Source: Gaetbulibacter_A sp043876815
GTDB lineage: Bacteria > Bacteroidota > Bacteroidia > Flavobacteriales > Flavobacteriaceae
Direction: 5' to 3'
Length of the DNA stretch: 64,000 nt
NCBI RefSeq assembly: GCF_043876815.1
Contig: NZ_JBAWKA010000001.1
Span: 744,001-808,000 of the forward strand
Part shown: piece by piece, positions 1 through 8,188 of the stretch
Position numbering within the stretch: position 1 is the first letter of the stretch
Layout: every line of letters begins with the position of its first letter
Position numbers and translations under genes: made by a program
The notes under the pieces: model-generated
The model's input: the letters and a program-made list of their open reading frames with translations, nothing else
Told to the model about the DNA's origin: nothing
The model's database searches: none

Positions 1-8
1 ATGAAACG

Positions 9-356
9 GTGTCAGAAGCTACGGTAAAAACCTGGTTTCGGGTGGGTGTTGTTTCAGATTTTCCTCAAAATAGCGGTGCCTGTATAAAATATAAAACGAA
101 GCAAATAGCGGTTTTTAATTTTACAAGAACGAACAAATGGTACGCGACACAAAACTTGTGTCCTCATAAAATGGAAATGGTACTTTCTTTAGGAATGATA
201 GGCGATAAGTTGGGAATTCCAAAAGTGGCTTGCCCAATGCACAAAAAGAATTTCTCTCTTGAAGATGGAACTTGTTTGTCCGGCGACGATTTTAAAATTG
301 CCACATATCCTGTTAAAATTGAAAATGGAAATGTGTATATTGGCTTTACAGACTAA
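9..356 (+). CDS. nirD: Nitrite reductase small subunit (NirD-like Rieske protein)
   Basis: This is the small subunit of assimilatory NAD(P)H nitrite reductase, which reduces nitrite to ammonium with the siroheme subunit NirB. The 115-residue protein is one Rieske-type beta domain. It keeps both cluster-binding pairs, C51-P-H53 and C75-P-M-H78, which some NirD proteins have lost. The start used here is GTG at 9. The frame stays open to the window edge (Glu-Thr precede it), so the true start may lie upstream. nirB is expected just left of the window but cannot be seen. The gene ends 9 bp before the DUF4202 gene and probably shares its transcript with it. Confidence 0.85.
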   Translation: MSEATVKTWFRVGVVSDFPQNSGACIKYKTKQIAVFNFTRTNKWYATQNLCPHKMEMVLSLGMIGDKLGIPKVACPMHKKNFSLEDGTCLSGDDFKIATYPVKIENGNVYIGFTD

Positions 357-365
357 TACGTTATT

Positions 366-962
366 ATGAAGCCAACACGATTTGAAACTGCCATTGCATT
401 AATTGATAAGAAAAACGCTGAGGATATCAATACTTATTATGTTTGCGGCATGTCATATCCTAAGGAATTGCTTTATTCGCAACGAATGACCAGAACACTT
501 TTACAATTTAAGCCTAATGCATCTAGAGCAGTTCAAATTGCCGCAAGAGCACAACATATTTGCCGTTGGAAAATTCCACGAGATGAATATCCAATGGATC
601 GTGTTGGGTATTTAAAATGGAGAGAGACGCTTAAAAAAATGCATGCGGAAATAACATCTGATATTTTAAAACAAGTTGGTTACGACGCCCAATACATTAC
701 AAGAGTTTCTCATTTAATCAATAAAAAATTGATCAAAAAAAATGAGGAAGCGCAACTTTTAGAGGATGTCATCTGTTTGGTTTTTCTTAATTATTATTTT
801 GAAGAATTTGCAGCAAAGCATGAAGATGAAAAAGTTATTGATATTCTAAAAAAAACATGGGTGAAGATGTCTGAAGAAGGGCATAAAGCAGCTTTGGAAC
901 TTAAATTATCAGAGAATAGCTTGACACTTGTTAAGAGTGCTATTTCTGAAATAAAACCGTAG
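366..962 (+). CDS. DUF4202 domain-containing protein
   Basis: The 198-residue soluble protein matches the DUF4202 family as I recall it: an N-terminal R-F-x-x-A-I-x-L-I-D segment and a central RAQHICRWKIPR motif at residues 61-72. No signal peptide or membrane segment is visible. The histidine-containing, all-helical pattern could suggest an HD-like fold, but that is inference. The family has no established reaction. Here it sits between nirD and a nitrate-sensor kinase, 1 bp before the kinase start, so an accessory role in nitrate or nitrite assimilation is likely. Confidence 0.75.
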   Translation: MKPTRFETAIALIDKKNAEDINTYYVCGMSYPKELLYSQRMTRTLLQFKPNASRAVQIAARAQHICRWKIPRDEYPMDRVGYLKWRETLKKMHAEITSDILKQVGYDAQYITRVSHLINKKLIKKNEEAQLLEDVICLVFLNYYFEEFAAKHEDEKVIDILKKTWVKMSEEGHKAALELKLSENSLTLVKSAISEIKP

Positions 963-963
963 A

Positions 964-2775
964 ATGATTAAAAATGGTAGTTCTCTAGATCAACGCACAT
1001 TTGATAAACTTAGCCGTTTATACATTATAGCATTGAGTACCATTGCGCTTTCCGTAATTATGAGTCAGATCTTAATACGGAATCACCTTAATGATCAGCA
1101 AAGTGACTCTACCGTAATTAATGTTGCGGGACGACAACGAATGCTTAGTCAGAAATTGACCAAAGAGATCCTGGCTTTATCTACAGAGCCTAAACTAGAG
1201 GATCGAATTCTTTTAAAAAATAAAATTAAAAATACACTTCGCACCTGGGAATTTTCACATTATGCACTTCAAAAAGGAAGTGATAGTTTAGGATTACCTA
1301 AGAAGAACAGTGCTGAAATTATAAAGGAGTTTAAAGCCTTAAACCCGGTTTTTGACACTATTCATAAGGCCACTAATTCGATCATTGATAAAATTGAAAA
1401 TGTCCCTCCACTTCCTGTTAGTAGTTTTAAAGAAGAAATACAAAAAGTGAAGGACAATGAAGAAGAATTTCTAACCCGAATGGATCAAATTGTAAATCAA
1501 TACGATCGGGAAGCAGATGCTAAAGTAACCTGGTTGCGTCATTTGGAATTTTGGTTAATGGGGCTTACCATATTGATATTAATGGCCGAATTTTTATTTA
1601 TTTTTTGGCCCACGGCTAAAAATGTTCGATCTATCTTATCAGAATTGATAAATGCGGAAAAAAGAGCTAAAAAAATGGCTTTTGATGCTGATGAATTGAG
1701 TGCGATAAAGGAGAAATCAATTAAAGAATTAAGCGCTTTGAGTCATGCAATGGACGAAACCCTGCTTTTTGCAAGAATAGGTCTTGATGGTACCGTAATT
1801 CATATGGGGCATAAATTTTCGAAACGGTTTAAAGTATCAAATCTTAATGCTGCTGCGACCTTATCGGAAGTCCTTAGTACGGATCCTAATGAAAAAGCAG
1901 ATATCGAAAATATATTGACCAAGTATAAAAAAACAGGCTGGCAAGGAGAAGTAAAAGTAACAACCAGAGATAATGAAAATGTTTGGTTAGAAATGTCGGT
2001 TATTCCTTTTAACCTTTCTGATGAGAGACGCGAATTACTCATTATAGCCTCTGAAATTACAGAACGTAAGGAAGCGCAGCTGGAAATCGAACGATTGACG
2101 AAAAAGAATTTTGAGGAACGGATGAGTCAACAAAAAATCATTTCTAGTAAGATTATTGAAAATCAGGAGAAAGAACAAAGTCGTATTGCTAAGGATGTTC
2201 ATGATGGGATAGGTCAAATGTTAACGGGTTTAAAGTTTAATTTGGAAAGCATTGATCTGAAAGATTTGGATAAAACTGCTGCTAAAATTGAATACCTAAA
2301 AGAGCTTTCTGCTAACATTATAAAAGGTGTTCGCACAGCAACTTTTAACCTCACGCCACCGGAATTATCAGATCATGGGATTGTGCCTGCCATTACGAAA
2401 CTTACCGAAGAGCTGGCTAAACTTACAGGGAAGAATATTATTCTTTTCAACAAAACTGATTTTAATGAGCGCCTGGATTCACTGGCAGAAATTAATATTT
2501 ACAGGATTATTCAGGAGGCCATTAATAATGCTATTAAATATGCTGACTCTACTCATATTGTGGTCTCATTATCCCATAGTGAGAATTTATTAAGTATTGT
2601 GGTAGACGATAATGGAAAAGGCTTTAACCCTGATAAAATTAAAAATATTAGAAATAGCGAAGGGGGTATGGGTATGACCTTTATGCAAGAACGTATTAAG
2701 TATATTGAGGGGAGGTTATTTTTAAATTCGGTAGAAGGTAAGGGAACACGAATAACCCTTAATGTTCCAATTTAA
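964..2775 (+). CDS. NarX-like nitrate sensor histidine kinase
   Basis: This inner-membrane sensor kinase probably detects nitrate or nitrite. TM1 spans about residues 19-38 and TM2 about 195-214, with a periplasmic helical domain between them. That domain begins with VINVAGRQRMLSQKL (51-65), which matches the NarX/NarQ P-box and the PilJ-type N-terminal domain that bind nitrate. A PAS segment follows (about 265-370), then a HisKA_3 domain with H413 in DVHDGIG, an N box (QEAINNAIKYA) and a G box (DDNGKGF). Type HisKA_3 kinases pair with LuxR-type regulators, and one follows 54 bp downstream. It starts 1 bp after the DUF4202 gene, so they are probably co-transcribed. The domain calls are firm; the exact ligand is inferred. 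Confidence 0.85.
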   Translation: MIKNGSSLDQRTFDKLSRLYIIALSTIALSVIMSQILIRNHLNDQQSDSTVINVAGRQRMLSQKLTKEILALSTEPKLEDRILLKNKIKNTLRTWEFSHYALQKGSDSLGLPKKNSAEIIKEFKALNPVFDTIHKATNSIIDKIENVPPLPVSSFKEEIQKVKDNEEEFLTRMDQIVNQYDREADAKVTWLRHLEFWLMGLTILILMAEFLFIFWPTAKNVRSILSELINAEKRAKKMAFDADELSAIKEKSIKELSALSHAMDETLLFARIGLDGTVIHMGHKFSKRFKVSNLNAAATLSEVLSTDPNEKADIENILTKYKKTGWQGEVKVTTRDNENVWLEMSVIPFNLSDERRELLIIASEITERKEAQLEIERLTKKNFEERMSQQKIISSKIIENQEKEQSRIAKDVHDGIGQMLTGLKFNLESIDLKDLDKTAAKIEYLKELSANIIKGVRTATFNLTPPELSDHGIVPAITKLTEELAKLTGKNIILFNKTDFNERLDSLAEINIYRIIQEAINNAIKYADSTHIVVSLSHSENLLSIVVDDNGKGFNPDKIKNIRNSEGGMGMTFMQERIKYIEGRLFLNSVEGKGTRITLNVPI

Positions 2776-2779
2776 AAAT

Positions 2780-2795
2780 TACGTAATAGTACTTA
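2780..2795. promoter_or_regulatory. Candidate operator, TACGTAATAGTACTTA
   Basis: This site differs at two positions from the perfect 16-bp inverted repeat found before the nitrate reductase and nitrate transporter genes. It lies 7 bp upstream of the -7 box of the response regulator gene, a usual place for an activator site. Autoregulation is inferred. Confidence 0.5.
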
Positions 2796-2802
2796 AAATG
2801 CT

Positions 2803-2810
2803 TACTTTTG
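2803..2810 (+). promoter_or_regulatory. -7 promoter box TACTTTTG
   Basis: TACTTTTG matches the Bacteroidota -7 consensus TAnnTTTG. It lies 19 bp before the ATG of the response regulator, so this gene can be transcribed separately from the kinase gene. No clear -33 TTTG box is seen, which fits dependence on an activator. Confidence 0.6.
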
Positions 2811-2829
2811 TATTTATTTAGCGACAAAT

Positions 2830-3486
2830 ATGGGTGCAATAAAAGTTGTTTTAGCAGATGATCACGTTTTAGTCAGAGATGGTATAAAATCATTATTAGA
2901 AGACCAAACGGATATCGTGGTTATTGACGAGGCTTCAAATGGTAAAGAAGCTTTAGAGGTCATTAAAATCAATCAACCGGATGTTTTGATTGTTGATATC
3001 AGAATGCCGGAAATGAATGGCATTGAAGTGGTTCGCGAAATTTCAAAATCTAATAAGGATATTCGAACGCTCGTCCTTTCCATGCATGATTCTGAAGAAT
3101 ATGTTGTTCAGGCGATTCAGGCCGGAGCTGATGGCTATTTACTAAAGGGAACGAGTAAGGAAGAATTTTTGAAAGCGGTTTCGGTAGTGGCTTCTGGTAA
3201 GAAGTATTTTACCGGCGATATTTCAGCGATAATAATGAACAATTTTGTGAATGGTAACGCTAAACCTGCTCCATCAGAACCCTCTCAGAATCCTTTCAAA
3301 TTAACCAAGCGGGAAAAACAAATCTTAAAATTAGCCTTGCAGTTAAAAAATAATAAAGATATTGCTGAGGAACTTGAAATTAGTAAGCGAACCGTAGAGG
3401 TGCATCGCTTTAATTTGATGAAAAAGTTAGAAGTAAAAAACCTCATGGAGCTGAGTCATAAAGCCAAAGAATATAATTTAGCTTAA
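2830..3486 (+). CDS. NarL/LuxR-family response regulator
   Basis: This cytoplasmic response regulator is the likely partner of the kinase encoded just upstream. The receiver domain (about 1-120) has the acidic pair D10-D11, the phosphoacceptor D56 in LIVDIRMPEMNG, and K104-region TSKEEF loop residues. The C-terminal LuxR helix-turn-helix (about 155-215) contains LTKREKQIL and SKRTVEVHR. The length of 218 residues is normal for the NarL family. Position next to a P-box sensor and nitrate genes makes control of nitrate assimilation the obvious role. Near-identical palindromes before this gene, the reductase and the transporter are its likely targets. Confidence 0.87.
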   Translation: MGAIKVVLADDHVLVRDGIKSLLEDQTDIVVIDEASNGKEALEVIKINQPDVLIVDIRMPEMNGIEVVREISKSNKDIRTLVLSMHDSEEYVVQAIQAGADGYLLKGTSKEEFLKAVSVVASGKKYFTGDISAIIMNNFVNGNAKPAPSEPSQNPFKLTKREKQILKLALQLKNNKDIAEELEISKRTVEVHRFNLMKKLEVKNLMELSHKAKEYNLA

Positions 3487-3833
3487 ATCTACAAAAACTC
3501 ATTTTCTTTCTTTTTCTTTTAAAATTGAATACCCGCTAAGAACATTAGGTATTTACGTCCTCATATTTATGTATTCTCAAAAAAGAGTGCCAAAAATTAA
3601 TAGTCCCATATAAATTCTAAAATACTTAATTTTTATACACAAAAATAAGTAATAATACTTAATTTTGATTAAATTATTTACTTGTGTAATGGGTTGCGAA
3701 TTTCAAATTTTATACTTCTTAAACTGTGAATTTCAATATTTTGATATTCAATTTTTAAGGTATTCGGAATAATGAAATCACCATTTGTTATATAGGTATG
3801 TATTATTTTATTTAGTGTTTATAAGCGTATTTT
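3487..3833. other. 347-bp regulatory intergenic region before nitrate reductase
   Basis: No gene is seen here. The region holds the 16-bp inverted repeat at 3646-3661. AATACTTAATTTT occurs twice, at 3621-3633 and 3654-3666, 33 bp apart. GAATTTCAA occurs at 3698-3706 and 3728-3736. TAATTTTG at 3660-3667 fits the TAnnTTTG box and overlaps the palindrome. If it is used, the leader is about 160 nt long. The layout suggests a complex, activator-dependent promoter. Confidence 0.55.
3646..3661. promoter_or_regulatory. Candidate operator TAAGTAATAATACTTA
   Basis: This is a perfect inverted repeat (TAAGTA-ATAA-TACTTA) upstream of the nitrate reductase gene. The identical 16 bases occur before the nitrate transporter gene at 10593-10608. 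The half-site TACTTA resembles the NarL heptamer TACYYMT, but the two arms point outward rather than inward. Confidence 0.6.
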
Positions 3834-6800
3834 ATGGTTAATAACGAGATAAAAACAACATGTTCTTATTGTGGCGTTGGATGTGGTATTATTGTAAAGA
3901 AAGACCAAAACAAAAGGATCATTGTTGAAGGGGATAAAGATCATCCGGTTAACAAAGGCATACTGTGTTCTAAAGGCATGAATTTGCATTATGTTGCGAA
4001 TGATATTTCGGATCGGATCCTTTATCCTGAAATGCGTTGGAGCCGTTCACATCCTAGAGAGCGTGTAACTTGGGATGATGCTCTAGATAGAGCAGCTCAA
4101 GTTTTTAAAACGATCATTAGAAAGTACGGCCCTGATAGTGTGGGCTTTTATGTTTCAGGTCAAAGTTTAACAGAGGAATATTACATTGCTAATAAACTAA
4201 CTAAAGGGTTTTTAGGTACAAATAATATTGATACCAACTCTCGCTTATGCATGAGTTCTGCAGTAGTGGGATATAAAAAAACTTTTGGTGAAGACAGTGT
4301 GCCTATTTCTTATGATGATATAGAATTGGCGGATTGTTTTTTAATTACCGGAGCCAACCCGGCTTGGTGTCATCCAATTTTATTCAGACGGATAGAAAAA
4401 CGTAAGGAAGATCATCCTGAAGTAAAAATTATAGTAGTGGACCCCAGAAAAACGGATACGGCTAAATTTGCCGATTTGCATTTGCAATTATTACCGGGTA
4501 CCGATGTTGTTTTATACAATGCAATCGGCCGTTGTTTATATAAACGAGGCTTGATTGATGCTGAATTTATTAATAATCATACTGAAGGGTTTCAGGATTA
4601 TAAAAATCTTATTTTAAAAACGTCCTTAAAAAAAGCATCCCAAATATGCGGAGTTTCTGAAAAGGATATACAAAAAGCGGCAGATCTTATTGGTCTTTCT
4701 AAGGGCTTCATTAGTATGTGGGCCATGGGTTTGAATCAAAGTGTCGTTGGAACTGATAAAAATATTTCACTATTAAATTTATCGCTTATTACCGGAAAGG
4801 TTGGTAAGCCGGGATCTGGTCCTTTTTCATTAACTGGTCAACCCAATGCCATGGGCGGTCGTGAAGTGGGAGGAATGGCAAATTTACTTGCCGTCCATAA
4901 AGACTTGTCGAATGAAGAACATCGTAGAGAGGTGGCTCAATTTTGGGGTGTAGATAAAATAAATCCCAAACCTGGATTAACAGCTACTGAAATGTTTGAT
5001 GCTCTTGAAAGCGGAAAGCTAAAAGCTGTGTGGATTGCCTGTACAAATCCGTTGGTAAGCTTGCCTAACTTGAATCGTATAGAGAAGGCTATGAAGAATG
5101 CCAAATTTGTTGTGGTTCAGGAAATTTCACATAAATCTGATACGGTTGATTTTGCTGATGTCGTTTTACCCGCTGCCGCATGGTTGGAGAAAGAGGGTAC
5201 GATGACGAACTCTGACCGTCGAATTTCATATTTACCTAAAGAATTAGATCCTCCTGGAGAAGCACGACCAGATGTGGAGATATTCTGTGATTTTGCACGC
5301 CGTATGGGTTTTAGGGGATTTCATTATAACAATTCCAGTGAAATCTATGACGAGTATGCATCCATGACCAAAGGCACTAATATGGATGTTTCCTTTTTAA
5401 ATTACGACCGTTTAAAAACCGAAGGAACGTTTCAGTGGCCTGTGCCGGAATATAGACATCAGGGTACCTCGAGGCTCTTTTTAGATAAAAAGTTTTATAC
5501 ACCTTCCCAAAAAGCGCAATTCAATCTGCCTGAAAGCGTTTATGATGCTTCGGTGGAACCAAACAATAACTTCCCCTTGATCTTAACTACAGGTCGTGTT
5601 CGCGATCAGTGGCACACCATGACCAAAACAGGAAAAGTGTCACGCTTAAAAACCCACTATCCAAAACCTGTTTTGGAAATTAATCCTGTAGATGCTTATT
5701 TATATAAAATAAAAGATGGGGATATTACTGAAATTAAAAATGAAAATGGTGTAGTGCGCGTTAGAGCAAAGGTTACAGATACTATAAAAAAAGGTGTTGT
5801 GTTTTTACCTATGCATTGGGGGAAACAATTGCAAAGTAATCTTAACAGAGCCAATAATTTAACGAATACACGAGTCGATCCTGTTTCTAAAGAACCCGAT
5901 TTTAAATTTACAAGGGTTTCGGTCTCCAGATATAAAAAATCCTTTGAAAAGATCATTATTGTTGGTGCCGGTGCTGCTGCTTTTAGATTTGTTCAAAATT
6001 ACAGGGATCTAAATGAACTGGATGAAATTCATGTGTTTTCTAAAGAACCAAATCTTTTTTATAACAGGGTATTACTGCCTGAATATGTTACCGAAGAATT
6101 GTCTTGGGAACAACTTCTAAAAATAAAAAAACAGGAATTGAATAAACTAAATATTCACCTGCATCCGGAGACCTATATTTCTAAAGTTGACAAAAAGAAT
6201 AAAACTGTTACAGATAATAATAAAGAATCCCATAGCTATGACAAATTAATTTTAGCGACGGGAAGTAGAGCGTTTTTGCCTAGTGATGTCCAGATAGATT
6301 TACCGGGCAGATTTACCATGCGGAACAAGCTTGATGCCGACCGTTTTAAATTGTATTTAGACAATACCGGATTACCGCCTGAAGATCAGCATGTGGTTAT
6401 TGTAGGCGGGGGTTTACTTGGTTTAGAGCTTGCAGCAGCAATGAAGCAAAAGAATGTTAAGATTACCATTATTCAACGTGCCTCTAGGTTAATGGAACGT
6501 CAATTAGATGGGGTTTCCAGTAAGCTATTAGCCCTGGATGTACAGGAACGTGGCATTCAGATTTATTTTGATAACGAGGTAAGCACTGTTTTTAATGATG
6601 AAGAGACTAACGAACTAAATTTAACACTTAAAAGTGGAAAGTTGCTTACCGCTAATGCTATAGTTTATGCTATTGGTACGATACCAAATGTTGAAATTGC
6701 CAGAGCTAATGGCATTGATTGCAGTCGGGGCGTTAAGGTGAACCAGCATTTGCAAACCTCAGACCCTAATATTTTTGCCATTGGAGAGATTGCAGAATTC

Positions 6801-7358
6801 GATAACAGGTTATTTGGTATTACCTCTGCGGCAGAAGAGCAGGCCGCTATATTGGCCAATTTTATTGCTGGTGATATTAGTGATTCTTATAAGGGATCTG
6901 TGTTAATGAATATTTTAAAATTTAACGATCTGAACCTTTGTAGTATAGGGGATATTACTGTTCCTGAAAATGATAATAGCTATGAGGAGATCATATTTTT
7001 GGATATTAAAAAGCGGTATTACAAAAAATGTATCGTGAAAGATGACCTGCTTATTGGGGCTATTCTCATGGGTGATAAAAAGGAATTTGCAGAGTTTAAG
7101 ACCATGATCGAGAGTAAAATAGAAATGTCTGATAAACGAAATACTTTGCTTCGGGGCACTTCAAATGATGTTCCTGTTTTGGGTGAGTTGGTGTGCTCGT
7201 GCAGTCAGGTTGGTGTAGGGAATATAGAAGAAGTTATACGAGAAGGTTGTACCGATTTTACAGAGTTATGTAATAAAACAGGAGCTGGTTTGGGTTGTGG
7301 TAGTTGTAAGTCTGAAGTGAGAGAGCTTCTTACCCATGCAAAGGTTGGGGTATCCTAA
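3834..7358 (+). CDS. Assimilatory nitrate reductase fused to FAD/NAD oxidoreductase and BFD domain
   Basis: This cytoplasmic enzyme reduces nitrate to nitrite. Residues 1-690 form a molybdopterin oxidoreductase of the NasA/NarB type, with a [4Fe-4S] motif C10-x2-C13-x3-C17 and C45. From about 705 a pyridine-nucleotide disulfide oxidoreductase-like module begins, with an FAD fingerprint GAGAAA near 710 and an NAD(P) fingerprint GGGLLG near 857. The C-terminus is a BFD-like [2Fe-2S] domain with CSC near 1121 and CGSC near 1154. Most bacteria encode the electron-input subunit separately, so this 1174-residue fusion can in principle take electrons from NAD(P)H unaided. The ATG at 3834 puts the first cysteine at residue 10, as expected. 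cobA follows after 43 bp. Confidence 0.88.
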   Translation: MVNNEIKTTCSYCGVGCGIIVKKDQNKRIIVEGDKDHPVNKGILCSKGMNLHYVANDISDRILYPEMRWSRSHPRERVTWDDALDRAAQVFKTIIRKYGPDSVGFYVSGQSLTEEYYIANKLTKGFLGTNNIDTNSRLCMSSAVVGYKKTFGEDSVPISYDDIELADCFLITGANPAWCHPILFRRIEKRKEDHPEVKIIVVDPRKTDTAKFADLHLQLLPGTDVVLYNAIGRCLYKRGLIDAEFINNHTEGFQDYKNLILKTSLKKASQICGVSEKDIQKAADLIGLSKGFISMWAMGLNQSVVGTDKNISLLNLSLITGKVGKPGSGPFSLTGQPNAMGGREVGGMANLLAVHKDLSNEEHRREVAQFWGVDKINPKPGLTATEMFDALESGKLKAVWIACTNPLVSLPNLNRIEKAMKNAKFVVVQEISHKSDTVDFADVVLPAAAWLEKEGTMTNSDRRISYLPKELDPPGEARPDVEIFCDFARRMGFRGFHYNNSSEIYDEYASMTKGTNMDVSFLNYDRLKTEGTFQWPVPEYRHQGTSRLFLDKKFYTPSQKAQFNLPESVYDASVEPNNNFPLILTTGRVRDQWHTMTKTGKVSRLKTHYPKPVLEINPVDAYLYKIKDGDITEIKNENGVVRVRAKVTDTIKKGVVFLPMHWGKQLQSNLNRANNLTNTRVDPVSKEPDFKFTRVSVSRYKKSFEKIIIVGAGAAAFRFVQNYRDLNELDEIHVFSKEPNLFYNRVLLPEYVTEELSWEQLLKIKKQELNKLNIHLHPETYISKVDKKNKTVTDNNKESHSYDKLILATGSRAFLPSDVQIDLPGRFTMRNKLDADRFKLYLDNTGLPPEDQHVVIVGGGLLGLELAAAMKQKNVKITIIQRASRLMERQLDGVSSKLLALDVQERGIQIYFDNEVSTVFNDEETNELNLTLKSGKLLTANAIVYAIGTIPNVEIARANGIDCSRGVKVNQHLQTSDPNIFAIGEIAEFDNRLFGITSAAEEQAAILANFIAGDISDSYKGSVLMNILKFNDLNLCSIGDITVPENDNSYEEIIFLDIKKRYYKKCIVKDDLLIGAILMGDKKEFAEFKTMIESKIEMSDKRNTLLRGTSNDVPVLGELVCSCSQVGVGNIEEVIREGCTDFTELCNKTGAGLGCGSCKSEVRELLTHAKVGVS

Positions 7359-7401
7359 GGGAGAAGAGTTATAAAGAATAAAATTTTTAAAAAATTACGA
7401 T

Positions 7402-8169
7402 ATGAGTTTTAATATCCCAAAATTAACGGTGGTAGGTGCAGGTCCGGGTGATATTGATTTGATAACTATAAAAGCCATAAAAGCTATTAAATCGGCAAAT
7501 GTAATATTGTACGATGCCTTAATTAATGAAGCCTTACTAGACTATGCTTTGCCGGGTACGGAATGTATTTTTGTTGGTAAGCGCAGAGGGTGTTATGCTT
7601 TTCAGCAGGAACAAATAAATGAGCTCATTGTGGCTAAAGCCAATGAAAAAGGACATGTTGTTCGACTAAAAGGTGGTGATCCATTTATTTTTGGACGCGG
7701 AGCAGAGGAAATAGATTATGTTAAGCCATTCGGATTGGAAACCTTTCTAGTGCCTGGAATATCTTCAGCTTTGGCAGTCCCTGCTTATCAAGGAATACCA
7801 TTAACCAAACGCGGTGTTTCGGAGAGTTTTTGGGTGGTTACAGCAACAACAAAAGAACATCAATTTTCACAGGATGTATATTTGGCTGCAAAGTCTACCG
7901 CTACGGTGGTCATATTGATGGGAATGCACAAATTAAATACTATTGTAAAGGTATTTACTAATGAAGGAAAACAGGATAAAGCGGTGGCTATTATTCAAAA
8001 TGGAACAAGGGATGATGAAAATATAGGCTTGGGATACATTCATAATATTGAAAGTGTCGTAGCAGAAAAGCGATTGTCCTCTCCTGCGATAATTGTAATT
8101 GGCGATGTTGTAAACCATCCTTCTAAATTAACCTTGATTAATAATGAAGTTATGAATGCTCAAGGCTAA
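7402..8169 (+). CDS. cobA: Uroporphyrinogen-III C-methyltransferase
   Basis: CobA/SUMT transfers two methyl groups from S-adenosylmethionine to uroporphyrinogen III, giving precorrin-2, the precursor of siroheme. Siroheme is the cofactor of NirB, so the gene belongs with nitrite reduction. The 255 residues show the glycine-rich loop VGAGPGD (11-17), VRLKGGDPFIFGRGAEE (88-103) and the VPGISSALAVPAYQGIPLT region, all typical of the family. There is no fused CysG dehydrogenase/ferrochelatase half, so those steps must be encoded elsewhere. The 3' end overlaps the longest reading of the next gene by 14 bp. Confidence 0.92.
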   Translation: MSFNIPKLTVVGAGPGDIDLITIKAIKAIKSANVILYDALINEALLDYALPGTECIFVGKRRGCYAFQQEQINELIVAKANEKGHVVRLKGGDPFIFGRGAEEIDYVKPFGLETFLVPGISSALAVPAYQGIPLTKRGVSESFWVVTATTKEHQFSQDVYLAAKSTATVVILMGMHKLNTIVKVFTNEGKQDKAVAIIQNGTRDDENIGLGYIHNIESVVAEKRLSSPAIIVIGDVVNHPSKLTLINNEVMNAQG

Positions 8170-8188
8170 TGAGTCAGAATCAAACCTT

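Noticed and set aside
1..27. ATG at position 1 as a gene start
   Set aside because: It gives eight codons before a stop; more likely this frame is the tail of an upstream gene or chance.
8156..8188. Upstream ATG start for the rubredoxin-fused gene
   Set aside because: The extra residues overlap cobA and lack similarity to the domain, which begins right after ATG 8189.
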